Shown: in pieces, positions 12,035-20,568 of the stretch | Numbering within the stretch: the first letter of the stretch is position 1 | How the letters are laid out: each line of letters begins with the position of its first letter | IMG/VR virus record: IMGVR_UViG_3300006789_000004 | Location: 1-40,723 of that record | DNA from: a virus | Length of the DNA stretch: 40,723 nucleotides | Reading direction: 5' to 3' (one strand) | The notes under the pieces: model-generated | Databases searched by the model: none | What the model was told of the DNA's origin: nothing | The model's input: the letters and a program-made list of their open reading frames with translations, nothing else | Translations under genes and position numbers: made by a program

Positions 12035-14133
12035 ATTTGTATAAGCAGTATGCTCGTGAGTTTACGGATGCAGGTTACTCTGTAATTCCTGATAAGTTTA
12101 TGAGTAAACAACCCGCTATTAAAGGATGGACAAACTACTGTGCTAATAAACCTACTGACCAGGAAATAGAAAATTGGTCAAATAGTTTTGATAAATCTAA
12201 TGTAGCTGTATGTCTAGGAGAAGCTTCTGGAATAGTAGCAATAGACCTAGACTGTGTAGACCCCGAAATAGTTGAAATCATTGAGAAAATAGTACCTCCT
12301 TCCAAAGTTGAGAAGGTAGGGAGTAAAGGGTGGACACGCTTTTTTAAGTGGGCTCCAGGTATTCTAACTGATAATATAAAAGTAAACGGTAATATAGTTT
12401 TGGAGATTCTGAGCACAGGAAAAAAGACGACAATACCTCCAAGCGTCCATCCTTCAGGCAATAGTTATGTATGGTCAGGTGAGTCCCTAGCCAATATAAA
12501 GCCTGAGGACCTGGACGTATTTCCTATATACCTTGTAACTACATTAAAAAGTTTATTAATAGGAAAAAATAAAGGTTCAGCTGAGGTAGGCTATAATAAA
12601 ATTGTTCAAGGAAGAAACGATGCCTTATCAAAGTTTTGCGCTACTGTAATAAAAGAAGAAAATGAATTATCAGTTATACTTAATAAGTTAGTTAAGTATG
12701 ATCAAGAGAATCATGAGACTCCTTTATTTACAGATGCTCAAGAGTTTGGTAATGACCATGCTCCTACTAATGCATTAGCTTTTTTCTCTTCTCACTTAAC
12801 ATCATTTAATAGTAAGAGATATAATGCTAACCAGACTTACGAAGATATAATACTACCAACGGAGGGTAGTGAGGGAAAGTTAAAAAGCGAGGCACAAGAA
12901 AACTCAAACAACCCAGAGTTACCGAAACCGGAAGGTGTCCTCGCTGCAATCATGAATTACATACTAAAGAATAGTTATATTGAACAACCAGCTTTTGCCT
13001 TCTCGGCAGCTTTATCCTTAATAGCTACATTATCTGGTCGTAAGTTTGAGTTCGAAGGAGTCGCACCTAACTTATATTTATTAAATGTAGCACCGTCAGG
13101 CTCAGGTAAGAACGCACCTCAAGAGAAAATCAAGGAAGTTCTGATTGACGCAAAATGTGATTACCTTTTGGGAAGTGGGGATTACGTTTCAGATGCATCA
13201 TTAATGGATGGACTACCTGAGTCCCCTGTACGGTTAGATATTGTAGATGAAGCGGGAGGCATGTTAAAGAGTGTTAACCGTGGAGGAGCCACATACAATG
13301 CCAAGATGGCAGACATTCTAGCCGAGCTATATACAACATCAACATCAATATTCCTAGGTAGACAAACTGCCGAGGGAAATAAGGGGCGTGCCTTAAGACC
13401 TAATGTTAACCTCCTTTGTTCAACAACCCCGACAGGACTCTCTGAGGGAGTTACTGTTACGGCTATTGAAAAAGGTCTTATGGGACGTTTTCTTATTTTT
13501 ATAGGAGATGGAAATAAAAAAGCTAGGAGAGTAGAAGCTCCTACAAGGGTAGACGGAAATACCTTAGGACAACTACAAACCTTAGCAGCGTATCAACCAG
13601 AAAAATCAGATAAGGTTATTGCTGGACATGCTCAGGATGTTACCTTTATTGATAAAACAGAAAGCGCTAACCAGATGTTACAATCAGCATTTGAATACTT
13701 TGATGGATTAAGAATAGATGCTGAGGGCGATGATGTTATGTTACCAATTATCTCTAGGCTATATCAACAAATGCTAAAGATAACAATGATACACGCTATC
13801 TCGAGACAGATATATAAACAAACACCTACAGTAGATCATAATGATGTTACCTTTGGATACCAGACAGTTCAATACTTCTACCATAATATGAAAAATATTG
13901 TAGAGCAATGTGTATTCAGTAATAAGAATGAAGAATATATAAGAAAAGTTTTAAGGGTTATTGAGAGAAAAGAAGCTAAAGGACTAAATAAAAAAGAATT
14001 AGCTAATAGAACACGATTCTTAAAAAAGAAAGAAAGAAATGAGATACTAGAGGATCTACTAGAAGCAGGTCAAATTGAGTATGTATCTCTTAACCACGAC
14101 GGTAAAATATCGTACGTATATAGGAGAGTATAA
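12031..14133 (+). CDS. Bifunctional primase-polymerase / helicase
   Basis: A 700-residue replication protein. The N-terminal ~180 residues form a prim-pol (PF09250-type) domain: catalytic acidic pair in GIVAIDLDC (Asp72, Asp74) and a PPSVHPSG motif (His near 138). The C-terminal half is a P-loop ATPase (DUF3987/helicase-like): Walker A APSGSGKN (354-361), Walker B LDIVDEAGG (~402-410), and an LLCSTTPTGLSEGV-ALMGRFLIF-like sensor region. It should prime and unwind phage DNA. It replaces the T7-style TOPRIM primase-helicase. The ATG is coupled to the small gene before it, and the stop overlaps the exonuclease start (TAATG). Confidence 0.9.
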   Translation: MNLYKQYAREFTDAGYSVIPDKFMSKQPAIKGWTNYCANKPTDQEIENWSNSFDKSNVAVCLGEASGIVAIDLDCVDPEIVEIIEKIVPPSKVEKVGSKGWTRFFKWAPGILTDNIKVNGNIVLEILSTGKKTTIPPSVHPSGNSYVWSGESLANIKPEDLDVFPIYLVTTLKSLLIGKNKGSAEVGYNKIVQGRNDALSKFCATVIKEENELSVILNKLVKYDQENHETPLFTDAQEFGNDHAPTNALAFFSSHLTSFNSKRYNANQTYEDIILPTEGSEGKLKSEAQENSNNPELPKPEGVLAAIMNYILKNSYIEQPAFAFSAALSLIATLSGRKFEFEGVAPNLYLLNVAPSGSGKNAPQEKIKEVLIDAKCDYLLGSGDYVSDASLMDGLPESPVRLDIVDEAGGMLKSVNRGGATYNAKMADILAELYTTSTSIFLGRQTAEGNKGRALRPNVNLLCSTTPTGLSEGVTVTAIEKGLMGRFLIFIGDGNKKARRVEAPTRVDGNTLGQLQTLAAYQPEKSDKVIAGHAQDVTFIDKTESANQMLQSAFEYFDGLRIDAEGDDVMLPIISRLYQQMLKITMIHAISRQIYKQTPTVDHNDVTFGYQTVQYFYHNMKNIVEQCVFSNKNEEYIRKVLRVIERKEAKGLNKKELANRTRFLKKKERNEILEDLLEAGQIEYVSLNHDGKISYVYRRV

Positions 14134-14924
14134 TGTTAAAGTTAGGCGTAAACAAATGTGAGAACGAAGATTATCATGCTGATAGGCATTTTAAATCTAG
14201 TTCCACTCTAAAGATGTTTTTAAAGGACCCTAGAGAGTTTTATAAAAGATATGTTAAGGGGGAGAAGAGAGAAGATGGATACAAGAGTGCCTATGACTTT
14301 GGATCATACGTACATAGTATAATATTAGAACCTCATCAAACAGATAAAGAGTTTGCTATATTTGAGGGAGCTACTAGAAGGGGGAAGGTCTATCAAGAAT
14401 TTAAATCCGCTAACGAAGGTAAGACAATTATTACAGCGTCTCAAGCGCAACAAGCTAACGATCTTCTACAACTCTTTAATGAACACGTGGACACTACAGG
14501 ACTGATAGAAGATGGAGTTCCTGAGCATACCTTATGCGTAGAACTAGATGGCATGCCTATAAAGGTACGTGCCGACTATGTTAAAGAGGGAGCCATTATA
14601 GATGTTAAGACTACTGCTGACCCTGTTGATCGTTTTAGTGCAGCGAAAACAATTATACGTTTCGATTATGATTTATCTGCGGCTTTATACGTGGACGCAT
14701 TTAAAGAATACACTGGGAAGGATCATGATTTTATTTTTGCTTTTCTTAATAAGCAGAATGGAGACGTAGGTATCTTAAAAGCAAGTGAAGAACTACTAGA
14801 GAATGGTAGAAAAAAGTATAAACATGCTATAAAAACACTTGCGGAAGCAGAGGCAACAGGTATATACTTTAAAGAGGGGATGCAAGAAGTAGATCTCCCA
14901 TCTTGGGCTAAGTTTGAGGAATGA
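14133..14924 (+). CDS. RecE-like PD-(D/E)XK exonuclease
   Basis: 263 residues. Motifs of the RecE C-terminal/PDDEXK exonuclease family (PF12684-like): SAYDFGSYVHSIILEP (His61), then KVRADYVKEGAIIDVKTT with catalytic Asp148, Asp157 and Lys159, then RFDYDLSAALYVDAF. A 5'-3' dsDNA exonuclease that makes single-strand ends for annealing-type recombination; the partner could be the DUF669-like protein downstream, as no RecT/Bet/Erf annealase is recognisable. Located between prim-pol and small genes of the replication operon. Confidence 0.85.
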   Translation: MLKLGVNKCENEDYHADRHFKSSSTLKMFLKDPREFYKRYVKGEKREDGYKSAYDFGSYVHSIILEPHQTDKEFAIFEGATRRGKVYQEFKSANEGKTIITASQAQQANDLLQLFNEHVDTTGLIEDGVPEHTLCVELDGMPIKVRADYVKEGAIIDVKTTADPVDRFSAAKTIIRFDYDLSAALYVDAFKEYTGKDHDFIFAFLNKQNGDVGILKASEELLENGRKKYKHAIKTLAEAEATGIYFKEGMQEVDLPSWAKFEE

Positions 14925-15106
14925 ATAAAAAGGAGTTAACTTATATGATTACTGATTATAAAGATGCTATAAAGCTTGTAAAATTTCATTTAAGTGAAAA
15001 TCCTGTATCTGCTGATATTAGCTTATGGACTAATGAGTTACATAATTTAAAAAACAGATTAGCAGAACTAGAAGAATGTATGTACTTAGGAGAATATGAT
15101 GAGTGA
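14921..15106 (+). CDS. Small helical protein, 61 aa
   Basis: Starts ATGA-coupled to the exonuclease. Acidic, helical, coiled-coil-like (LWTNELHNLKNRLAELEECM). No family assigned. The overlap with the next ORF by 8 bases continues the tightly packed operon. Confidence 0.6.
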   Translation: MNKKELTYMITDYKDAIKLVKFHLSENPVSADISLWTNELHNLKNRLAELEECMYLGEYDE

Positions 15107-15224
15107 GATGACACTAAGAATTATTGAAGGTTTAGTAATGTATGACCTATTCAAGATATTTGTAAATTTAACATTGCGTTTAGCTTTAAATGCATTACCA
15201 GGAGGAGAGAAAGATGCCGACTAA
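15099..15224 (+). CDS. Very small hydrophobic-helix protein, 41 aa
   Basis: ATG 15099 to TAA 15222-15224, overlapping both neighbours. One amphipathic/hydrophobic stretch (DLFKIFVNLTLRLALNALP). It carries the GGAGGAG site for the next gene in its end. Supported by coupling; the ribosome site upstream (TTAGGAGAA) is good. Confidence 0.45.
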   Translation: MSEMTLRIIEGLVMYDLFKIFVNLTLRLALNALPGGEKDAD

Positions 15225-15381
15225 AAAAGAGTTAGAATTAGAACAAAGAAGTTTGCTATTAGACATGGCAGGTAAGATTGATTTTATATTTAGTATATTA
15301 AGTCAAGCTACTATCCAAAATGAACAAGAGGAGCCTAAAAGTGAACGGAAGACACGCAAGAAAACTAAGAAAACTGAGTGA
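15214..15381 (+). CDS. Small basic-tailed protein, 55 aa
   Basis: ATG 15214 with AGGAGGAGA is preferred to the earlier in-frame ATG at 15190. Charged helical N-terminus followed by a Lys/Arg-rich tail (KSERKTRKKTKKTE) suited to nucleic-acid contact. No family recognised. Confidence 0.55.
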   Translation: MPTKKELELEQRSLLLDMAGKIDFIFSILSQATIQNEQEEPKSERKTRKKTKKTE

Positions 15382-15568
15382 ATTTAAACCTAACTCAAAA
15401 AGGCATTATCATCAGTTTAATAATTCTGGTAGGTACATGCTTGGTGACGGTGGGAAATTTGAAAGATGTCCTGGGACTGTTGTGGAAGTAACTACAGATG
15501 GAGAAGCTACTACACCTAGAGCTACATATAAGTATATGAAGGAAAAATATTATGATAGAACCTTTTAA
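15341..15568 (+). CDS. Small basic hypothetical protein, 75 aa, GTG start
   Basis: GTG 15341 has a GAGGAG site seven bases upstream, inside the previous gene; the ATG at 15320 in the same frame has none. Basic N-terminus (GRHARKLRKLSEFKPNSKRH) and a RATYKYMKEKYYDR end. No function known. Confidence 0.5.
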   Translation: MNGRHARKLRKLSEFKPNSKRHYHQFNNSGRYMLGDGGKFERCPGTVVEVTTDGEATTPRATYKYMKEKYYDRTF

Positions 15569-15779
15569 TGAAACATCAATGATGACTATAGTAGATGAGA
15601 TTCTAAAGACAGAAACCTTAGATCATCTCTCTATAGAGGATCAAATGATGGTAATAGATTTAGTATGTGATTGTTTAAAAAGATATAAAGGTCTAGAGAC
15701 TAAAAACTTTTTAGATGAGATAGATGAAGAATACCAAAAGAAAAAAGAAGCTTACAGATATAATTTATCTGACTTGTAA
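15552..15779 (+). CDS. Small acidic helical protein, 75 aa
   Basis: ATG 15552 overlaps the gene before it by 17 bases. Acidic, helical (SIEDQMMVIDLVCDCLKRY, then EIDEEYQKKKEAYRY), no known motif. It precedes the ssDNA-binding-like gene and DNA polymerase, so a replication accessory is possible but not shown. Confidence 0.55.
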   Translation: MIEPFNETSMMTIVDEILKTETLDHLSIEDQMMVIDLVCDCLKRYKGLETKNFLDEIDEEYQKKKEAYRYNLSDL

Positions 15780-15803
15780 CCCTGCCACACACAAGGAGAA
15801 TAC

Positions 15804-16214
15804 ATGATAAACAATGTACAAACACAGTCAAGTGAAGAAAAGAAATCTTACGAACCCTTATCAGATGACAGCTATACGGTTGTCTTTAATAGGGTAGGTG
15901 AGAAATCAACCAAAGCCGGAAATGGTACTCTAATAGATGTATCTTTTCAGGTAGTAGATGGAGAGTTTAAGAATCGATTGATTTGGGACTCATTCTTAAT
16001 TAGTCACCCTAACCCTAAAGCCGCAGGCATTGGATTGCAACGTCTTGATAAGATGTTAAAGTCTGTTGGTGTCCATGGAGGATTTGACGCTTTAGGTAAC
16101 GATAGTTCTCAACTGGAGCAATTCATTGGGAAGGAGCTTGTAATAGATACCTCAATTGAGAGTAATCCTGGATACAAGCCACGTAATGTAGTTAAAAGAT
16201 ACAGTAGGAAGTAA
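15804..16214 (+). CDS. DUF669-like protein, probable ssDNA-binding/recombination accessory
   Basis: 136 residues with the DUF669 pattern: GEKSTKAGNGTLIDVSFQVV, DGEFKNRLIWDSFLISHPNP, KAAGIGLQRLDKMLKSVGV. Members sit beside phage replication and recombination genes and are thought to bind single-stranded DNA, although the biochemistry is thin. Basic C-terminal tail (GYKPRNVVKRYSRK). An AAGGAGAAT site precedes the ATG. DNA polymerase follows by 2 bases. Confidence 0.75.
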   Translation: MINNVQTQSSEEKKSYEPLSDDSYTVVFNRVGEKSTKAGNGTLIDVSFQVVDGEFKNRLIWDSFLISHPNPKAAGIGLQRLDKMLKSVGVHGGFDALGNDSSQLEQFIGKELVIDTSIESNPGYKPRNVVKRYSRK

Positions 16215-16216
16215 GT

Positions 16217-17920
16217 ATGTTATTCAATGGTATAGAGTACAATATACAGTTCTGGCAGGGACAAGAGTTAGGTAGAACTCTAGCCATTGATACTGAAACT
16301 ACTATAAAACCTTTTACAGAGACTCCCGATCTTGTTACCTTCCAGGTGTTTGATGGGGAGAATCTGTTCTATGTTGATAGGTGCGATGTAAACAAGTTTT
16401 TAACACAACACTTAAGTAGAACACTAGTGTTTGCCAATGCACCTTTCGATGTAGATGTACTGAGAAAGTTTACGGAAGATAAATACCTTTTGAAGGAGCA
16501 GATAGAAAATGATCGTGTTTTTGATGTTAATATTATGTATCGGTTGTGGGGCTTGGGTTCTAGGGGCAGCGTGCCTCGTAAGTACAGCCTTGCTCATATC
16601 ACTAGTGAATTACTTAGAGAGGATCTTAATAAAGATGAAAATATTAGATGTAACTTTGAAGAATACCTAGACACACCTTTAAGAGAAATACCTAAAAACT
16701 TTTTAGAGTATGGAGCAGCTGATGTTATTGCTACCTTTCATTGCTTTACTCGGCTCAGGATTGAGATTAATAGATTAAAAAGTAATACTAATTTATCGCA
16801 TCATATACAATTGCTGGGGTCCTTAGCCCTTAACCGGATGTACAAAAATGGTATTGGTTTTGATGAACATAAAGCTCAAGAATTATTAAGAGAACTTAAT
16901 GCTACCCTGGAGGTACAACATGCCAAGATGTCTTGTTACGGTTTTGTAAAAGGCATTAAAGGAAATCAGAAAGCATATAATCATGTAATAGAATACTTAG
17001 GTATTAAGTTACCTAAAACTACAGAAGGTGATTACTCTATGAAGGAGAGTGATCTTGAAAAATACAAAGGTAATCACTTCATAGCTTCTTTCTTGGATTA
17101 CAAAAAGACTGAAAAAACTACATTCTTTATTAGAAAGTTATCTGGCAGTCGCGTTCACCCAAGATATGATTTGCTAAAAAATACAGGGAGGACCGGATGT
17201 TCCTCACCCAATATACAGCAGTTACCTCGTGATGGATCTATACGATCAATGTTCAAAGCGGAGGAAGGTAACACTTTACTGATAACGGATTACAGTGCTA
17301 TAGAGCTTGCTACACTGGCTCAACACGTATACACCACACAAGGAAGCTCGGTTATGCGCGACAAGATAAACGAAGGGGCGGATCTGCATAAATACTATGC
17401 ATCCGTCTTATTCGGAGTAGATGAGGACAAAGTAGAGAAGTGGCAAAGACAAGCCGCTAAGGCTGCTAACTTTGGATTCCCAGGTGGATTAGGTATAGAA
17501 ACCTTTGTCGAGTTTGCTAAGGGGTATGACATTAATCTAACAGCAGACGAAGCGCAACACATGAAGAACACATGGTTTAATGCCTTCCCTGAGATGAAGC
17601 AGTATATGCAGGGAGAACAAGGGAGCGTATGGACCCTTACAGGTAGGCTTAGAGCTGATACAACCTACTGCGCAGAGAAGAACACAGCCTTTCAAGGATT
17701 AGCCGCAGATGGGGCTAAAATAGCCTTATATAACCTTATGGACGCAGGTTACAAGCTGGTAGGCTTTGTACACGATGAAATAATCACGGAAGTGCCTGAA
17801 AATACAGCAGAAGAAATGCGTGGACTACAGGAGGAAATTATGATAAACTCAATGTCACTCGTAGTACCTGATGTAAAAATCAGTGTAGAATCTACAGTTT
17901 CATCCAGGTATTGTAAATGA
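16217..17920 (+). CDS. DNA polymerase, family A, with 3'-5' exonuclease
   Basis: 567 residues, short for T7-type Pol but with all signature motifs. Exonuclease: LAIDTETT (Asp25, Glu27), FANAPFDVD (exo II) and YGAADVIA (exo III). Polymerase: RTGCSSPNIQQLPRD, motif A DYSAIELA (Asp358), motif B RQAAKAANFGFPGG (about 411-424), motif C FVHDEI (Asp520). Copies the phage genome; unlike T7 there is no thioredoxin-binding insert obvious. The stop is ATGA-coupled to the next gene. Confidence 0.95.
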   Translation: MLFNGIEYNIQFWQGQELGRTLAIDTETTIKPFTETPDLVTFQVFDGENLFYVDRCDVNKFLTQHLSRTLVFANAPFDVDVLRKFTEDKYLLKEQIENDRVFDVNIMYRLWGLGSRGSVPRKYSLAHITSELLREDLNKDENIRCNFEEYLDTPLREIPKNFLEYGAADVIATFHCFTRLRIEINRLKSNTNLSHHIQLLGSLALNRMYKNGIGFDEHKAQELLRELNATLEVQHAKMSCYGFVKGIKGNQKAYNHVIEYLGIKLPKTTEGDYSMKESDLEKYKGNHFIASFLDYKKTEKTTFFIRKLSGSRVHPRYDLLKNTGRTGCSSPNIQQLPRDGSIRSMFKAEEGNTLLITDYSAIELATLAQHVYTTQGSSVMRDKINEGADLHKYYASVLFGVDEDKVEKWQRQAAKAANFGFPGGLGIETFVEFAKGYDINLTADEAQHMKNTWFNAFPEMKQYMQGEQGSVWTLTGRLRADTTYCAEKNTAFQGLAADGAKIALYNLMDAGYKLVGFVHDEIITEVPENTAEEMRGLQEEIMINSMSLVVPDVKISVESTVSSRYCK

Positions 17921-18189
17921 TATTTGTTACAGGAGAATGGGTACGAATTACGAGGGAGGGAATAAGTCACGATAGCTTAGGAGCCGTGGTAGGCACAGAG
18001 CTATATAAAGGTGACATGATCTATAGAGTAATCCTACTAGAAAATCCAGAAGTTGAAATCACATGTAGCGGAAAAGATTTAGAGCGGTGGACAGATAGTA
18101 TCAAGAATAAAAATTTGCCATCTATTTGCGAGTGTGGAGGCGACAAACTGGAAATACCACATCATTATGATTGGTGTCCTAAGGGTTAG
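17917..18189 (+). CDS. Hypothetical protein with C-terminal Cys/His cluster, 90 aa
   Basis: Starts overlapping the polymerase stop. N-terminal beta-rich KOW/SH3-like pattern (GEWVRITREG...GAVVGTELYKGD) and C-terminal CECGGDKLEIPHHYDWC, a possible zinc knuckle. No family assigned. Confidence 0.55.
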   Translation: MIFVTGEWVRITREGISHDSLGAVVGTELYKGDMIYRVILLENPEVEITCSGKDLERWTDSIKNKNLPSICECGGDKLEIPHHYDWCPKG

Positions 18190-18191
18190 TC

Positions 18192-18440
18192 ATGAGTAAA
18201 ATAGTGAAGATGCACGACAGCAGAGACAAGATGATTGATAAATTAATTGATGATAAGAATCGCATATATACTAGACTAAAAAGAGAAGAAAGAGAAAATG
18301 CAGTACTAAGATCTCAGATAAAGTATGTCAAGGAAAGGCTTAAACATGCTGAGAAAAAGATGAAGGAATTATCTAATGAAATCAATGACAATAGAGCTAA
18401 AGAAAAAAGATCTGGAGATAGCGACACAATTCGCCAATGA
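18192..18440 (+). CDS. Coiled-coil protein, 82 aa
   Basis: Highly charged heptad-like helix for most of its length (RLKREERENAVLRSQIKYVK). AAGGG ribosome site. Its 3' end overlaps the next gene by 65 bases. No function assigned. Confidence 0.55.
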   Translation: MSKIVKMHDSRDKMIDKLIDDKNRIYTRLKREERENAVLRSQIKYVKERLKHAEKKMKELSNEINDNRAKEKRSGDSDTIRQ

Positions 18441-18987
18441 TAGGGTAGGACTTTCTATAGATCATTACAAGAAAAGAGGGCAGGGTAGTTTAGATAAGAT
18501 TACCCATGATATTACTACCGGAGCTTTAGGTGAGATAGGTATTGCCAGAGCTCTTAAACGACTAGGTATTAAATCTAGCAAACCGGATTTTAACGTATAT
18601 GACACTAAAAAGAAAAGTTATGATGCTGACCTTACAGATAATTCTGGTAACAGATTTCATTGTAAATCACAATGCGTTGAGTCGGCTAATAAATATGGTA
18701 AGTCCTATATACTACAGTATGGTGGTAACGGTATGGGACATGTTGACAAACTATTCAGAAATGTTACTAATCGTGATTTTCTTATTCCTTGTCTTGTCGA
18801 TGTGGAGAACATGGAAGTAATTATATACGGATGTATAAAAATAGAAACCATAGTTAAAAAAGAATTAATAAAGATGCCACGAGTGAAGTGGTTAGAGTAT
18901 AGTAAACGAGCTATATATCTAGAAGATCTATTTACTTTATCTTGGTATGAAAGATGGGGTAGACTAAAGAAACAAAGTATGGTATAG
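18376..18987 (+). CDS. PD-(D/E)XK nuclease-like protein, 203 aa
   Basis: Start at 18376 is chosen because AAGGA lies seven bases upstream; an ATG nine bases later lacks a site. The central part (GALGEIGIARALKRLGI; KPDFNVYDTKKKSYDADL; RFHCKSQ) has a conserved Glu, a PD, D and x-K arrangement of PD-(D/E)XK nucleases such as restriction-like enzymes. It may process DNA ends or degrade host DNA. The family call is tentative because the catalytic spacing has not been aligned. Confidence 0.55.
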   Translation: MKSMTIELKKKDLEIATQFANDRVGLSIDHYKKRGQGSLDKITHDITTGALGEIGIARALKRLGIKSSKPDFNVYDTKKKSYDADLTDNSGNRFHCKSQCVESANKYGKSYILQYGGNGMGHVDKLFRNVTNRDFLIPCLVDVENMEVIIYGCIKIETIVKKELIKMPRVKWLEYSKRAIYLEDLFTLSWYERWGRLKKQSMV

Positions 18988-19008
18988 TTAGATATGGGTT
19001 ATTATTTC

Positions 19009-19040
19009 GGAGGGTAGCTTAGGCTTTAAACACACCCTCC
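19009..19040. repeat. Intergenic inverted repeat
   Basis: GGAGGGT (19009-19015) and ACCCTCC (19034-19040) form a 7-bp stem with an 18-base loop in the 75-base gap before the acetyltransferase gene. No U-run follows, so termination is unlikely. It could be an mRNA processing/stability hairpin or a site that hides a GGAGGG sequence. Confidence 0.45.
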
Positions 19041-19062
19041 AGATCCATTACAGGGAGTTTAT

Positions 19063-19425
19063 ATGTATAAAGAGTACTTAAAAGAAGCTGAAGGTAAAGA
19101 ATTATATGAATTTGATCAAGGGTTTATAATTTACCACTTAATGGGACCTGGTAAAGGTACTTACATAGATTCAATATATGTAAAACCTGAGTATAGAACT
19201 AAGACAGCAGCTCTTGATTATTCCTTAAGTTTTTTAACAGATATAGAAAAATATGAAGAAGATGTATATGGAGAGGTAGATGCTGTTCATCCTGAAGCTA
19301 CTAAAATGATACAATTATATATGAACATGGGCTTTAATGTACATAGTATGTCCAGCGAAAGATTAGTTCTTAAAATGCCTCATGAAGTAGTAACAAAACT
19401 ATGGAATATTACTAATGGAAGGTAA
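19063..19425 (+). CDS. GNAT-family N-acetyltransferase-like protein
   Basis: 120 residues, at the short end of the family. The core YIDSIYVKPEYRTKTAALDYSL corresponds to GNAT motif A (beta-4, pyrophosphate-binding loop), although the typical R/Q-x-x-G-x-G/A is altered to R-T-K-T-A-A. The downstream YMNMGFNVHSMSSERLVLKM matches the C-terminal strand region. GNATs of phages acetylate unknown host or phage proteins. GGGAG site before the ATG. Confidence 0.65.
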   Translation: MYKEYLKEAEGKELYEFDQGFIIYHLMGPGKGTYIDSIYVKPEYRTKTAALDYSLSFLTDIEKYEEDVYGEVDAVHPEATKMIQLYMNMGFNVHSMSSERLVLKMPHEVVTKLWNITNGR

Positions 19426-19735
19426 AAAGTTTGATACAGATAAACCACAATATGACCTAATAGACGCACATGCCCTAGAGGACCTAGCTAAGGTTCTAAC
19501 TATTGGTGCACAAAAATATGATAGATATAACTGGAAGAATGTAGAACCTCATAGATATGAAGCTGCCTTACTTAGGCACATACAATCATGGAGAATGGGG
19601 GAGAAGAAAGATCCAGAGACAGGATTACACCACATGGCTCATGCCTTAGCAAATGCAATGTTCTTATATTGTCATGATAATTTAGAACCAGTAGAAAATC
19701 CGTGGGATATAGAAGATAACGAAATATTTCTGTGA
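19415..19735 (+). CDS. dATP/dGTP diphosphohydrolase-like protein (DUF5664)
   Basis: 106 residues with the family pattern KFDTDKPQYDLID, LTIGAQKYDRYNWKN, HRYEAALLRHIQSWRMGE, DPETGLHHMAHALANAMFL. These all-alpha MazG/HD-like hydrolases alter dNTP pools; relatives (MazZ) remove dATP/dGTP in phages that use 2-aminoadenine. There is no PurZ gene here, so ordinary nucleotide clean-up is more likely. It is the last + gene; its stop is 6 bases from the convergent holin gene, with no clear terminator between. Confidence 0.75.
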   Translation: MEGKKFDTDKPQYDLIDAHALEDLAKVLTIGAQKYDRYNWKNVEPHRYEAALLRHIQSWRMGEKKDPETGLHHMAHALANAMFLYCHDNLEPVENPWDIEDNEIFL

Positions 19736-19741
19736 TCTTTA

Positions 19742-20131
19742 TTACTTTCCTAGCTTACTTGCACTTACAATCTTCTCTATGGTACGTCCTCCAACATAAG
19801 CACCTAAAAAGATCTCGGCTAACTTGTATAGTTCGGGACCTGGTTGACAAAGACCAAAAGAAGCTAACACAATAATAGTGACCAGGGCGGTCGAGCAGAT
19901 GGGTCGCCACATGGCAACGAATGGATGAGGTGAATTAGCCTCTGCGATTAGCAATTTGTGTCGATACTCTGCCAGCTTACTTTCATAGTCCAGGATTCGG
20001 TCCTGTGCTTTTCCTTGTATCTTAGCCAGCTCATTCTTTAACGTAAGCTTTTCTTCATCAGAAGTATGTAGCTCGTCAACTATCTTTGCAGCTGGACTAA
20101 ATATATTACTTATAAAATCAAATAATCCCAT
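19742..20131 (-). CDS. Holin, 3TM/GTA-like family
   Basis: 129 residues. N-terminal amphipathic MGLFDFISNIFSPAAK, a charged coiled-coil region, then PHPFVAMWRPICSTALVTII and a second hydrophobic stretch (EIFLGAYVGGRTIEKI). This order (WRP motif, C-terminal GGR) matches the holin_3TM family of gene-transfer agents and phages. It would open the inner membrane so the lysozyme can reach the wall. It is the last gene of the late transcript. Confidence 0.75.
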   Translation of the reverse strand: MGLFDFISNIFSPAAKIVDELHTSDEEKLTLKNELAKIQGKAQDRILDYESKLAEYRHKLLIAEANSPHPFVAMWRPICSTALVTIIVLASFGLCQPGPELYKLAEIFLGAYVGGRTIEKIVSASKLGK

Positions 20132-20133
20132 TA

Positions 20134-20322
20134 TTATTTTTTCCTTTTAACATTTTTTAGAGGACCTTTAGACAAAGGACCGCCTGCTAAAGGATTATGA
20201 TCTAAACTTAGCATAGCTTTAGCCTTAGCTTTTTTTATTTTTTTGCTACTTTCTTCTCTACTTGCTCTTTTTTTCATTTGTTTATACTTTTTATAAGCAC
20301 TATCTTTTACTGATTTAGACAT
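20134..20322 (-). CDS. Small lysine-rich protein, 62 aa
   Basis: Very basic (SREESSKKIKKAKAKAML). It lies between the 78-aa basic protein and the holin with 2-10 bp gaps. GGAGAAT upstream of the ATG. Possibly DNA- or membrane-binding; no family. Confidence 0.55.
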   Translation of the reverse strand: MSKSVKDSAYKKYKQMKKRASREESSKKIKKAKAKAMLSLDHNPLAGGPLSKGPLKNVKRKK

Positions 20323-20331
20323 AAATTCTCC

Positions 20332-20568
20332 TTATTTATTTTTACTTAACTTTTTCTTTGCAGCTTTTTTACGCATATCTCTCTCATGTTCTTGTTTAGC
20401 TTTCATGCCCTTAATCTTACTATCATAAGCAGCATCATCTATCTTACCTTTCTCAAGTTTATCTTTAATCTTTTTTGCTCTAGCTGCATCTCTAGCCGCT
20501 ATACTACCTAATCCAGCAGCACCTCCACCCAAACTTGCGATCTTAATTAATGTGTCATGTTTTCTCAT
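20332..20568 (-). CDS. Small basic protein with C-terminal lysine motif, 78 aa
   Basis: I chose ATG 20568, ATGA-coupled to the gene before it and with GGAG upstream; the ATG at 20607 would lengthen it by 13 residues without a site. It has a glycine/alanine-rich hydrophobic segment (residues ~9-25) and ends DMRKKAAKKKLSKNK, which closely resembles residues 20-34 of the 43-aa protein at 30321. No function known. Confidence 0.55.
   Translation of the reverse strand: MRKHDTLIKIASLGGGAAGLGSIAARDAARAKKIKDKLEKGKIDDAAYDSKIKGMKAKQEHERDMRKKAAKKKLSKNK

Noticed and set aside
19415-19735. Z-genome (2-aminoadenine) system
   Set aside because: Only the MazZ-like dNTP hydrolase relative is present; there is no PurZ-like adenylosuccinate synthetase, so base replacement is not supported.
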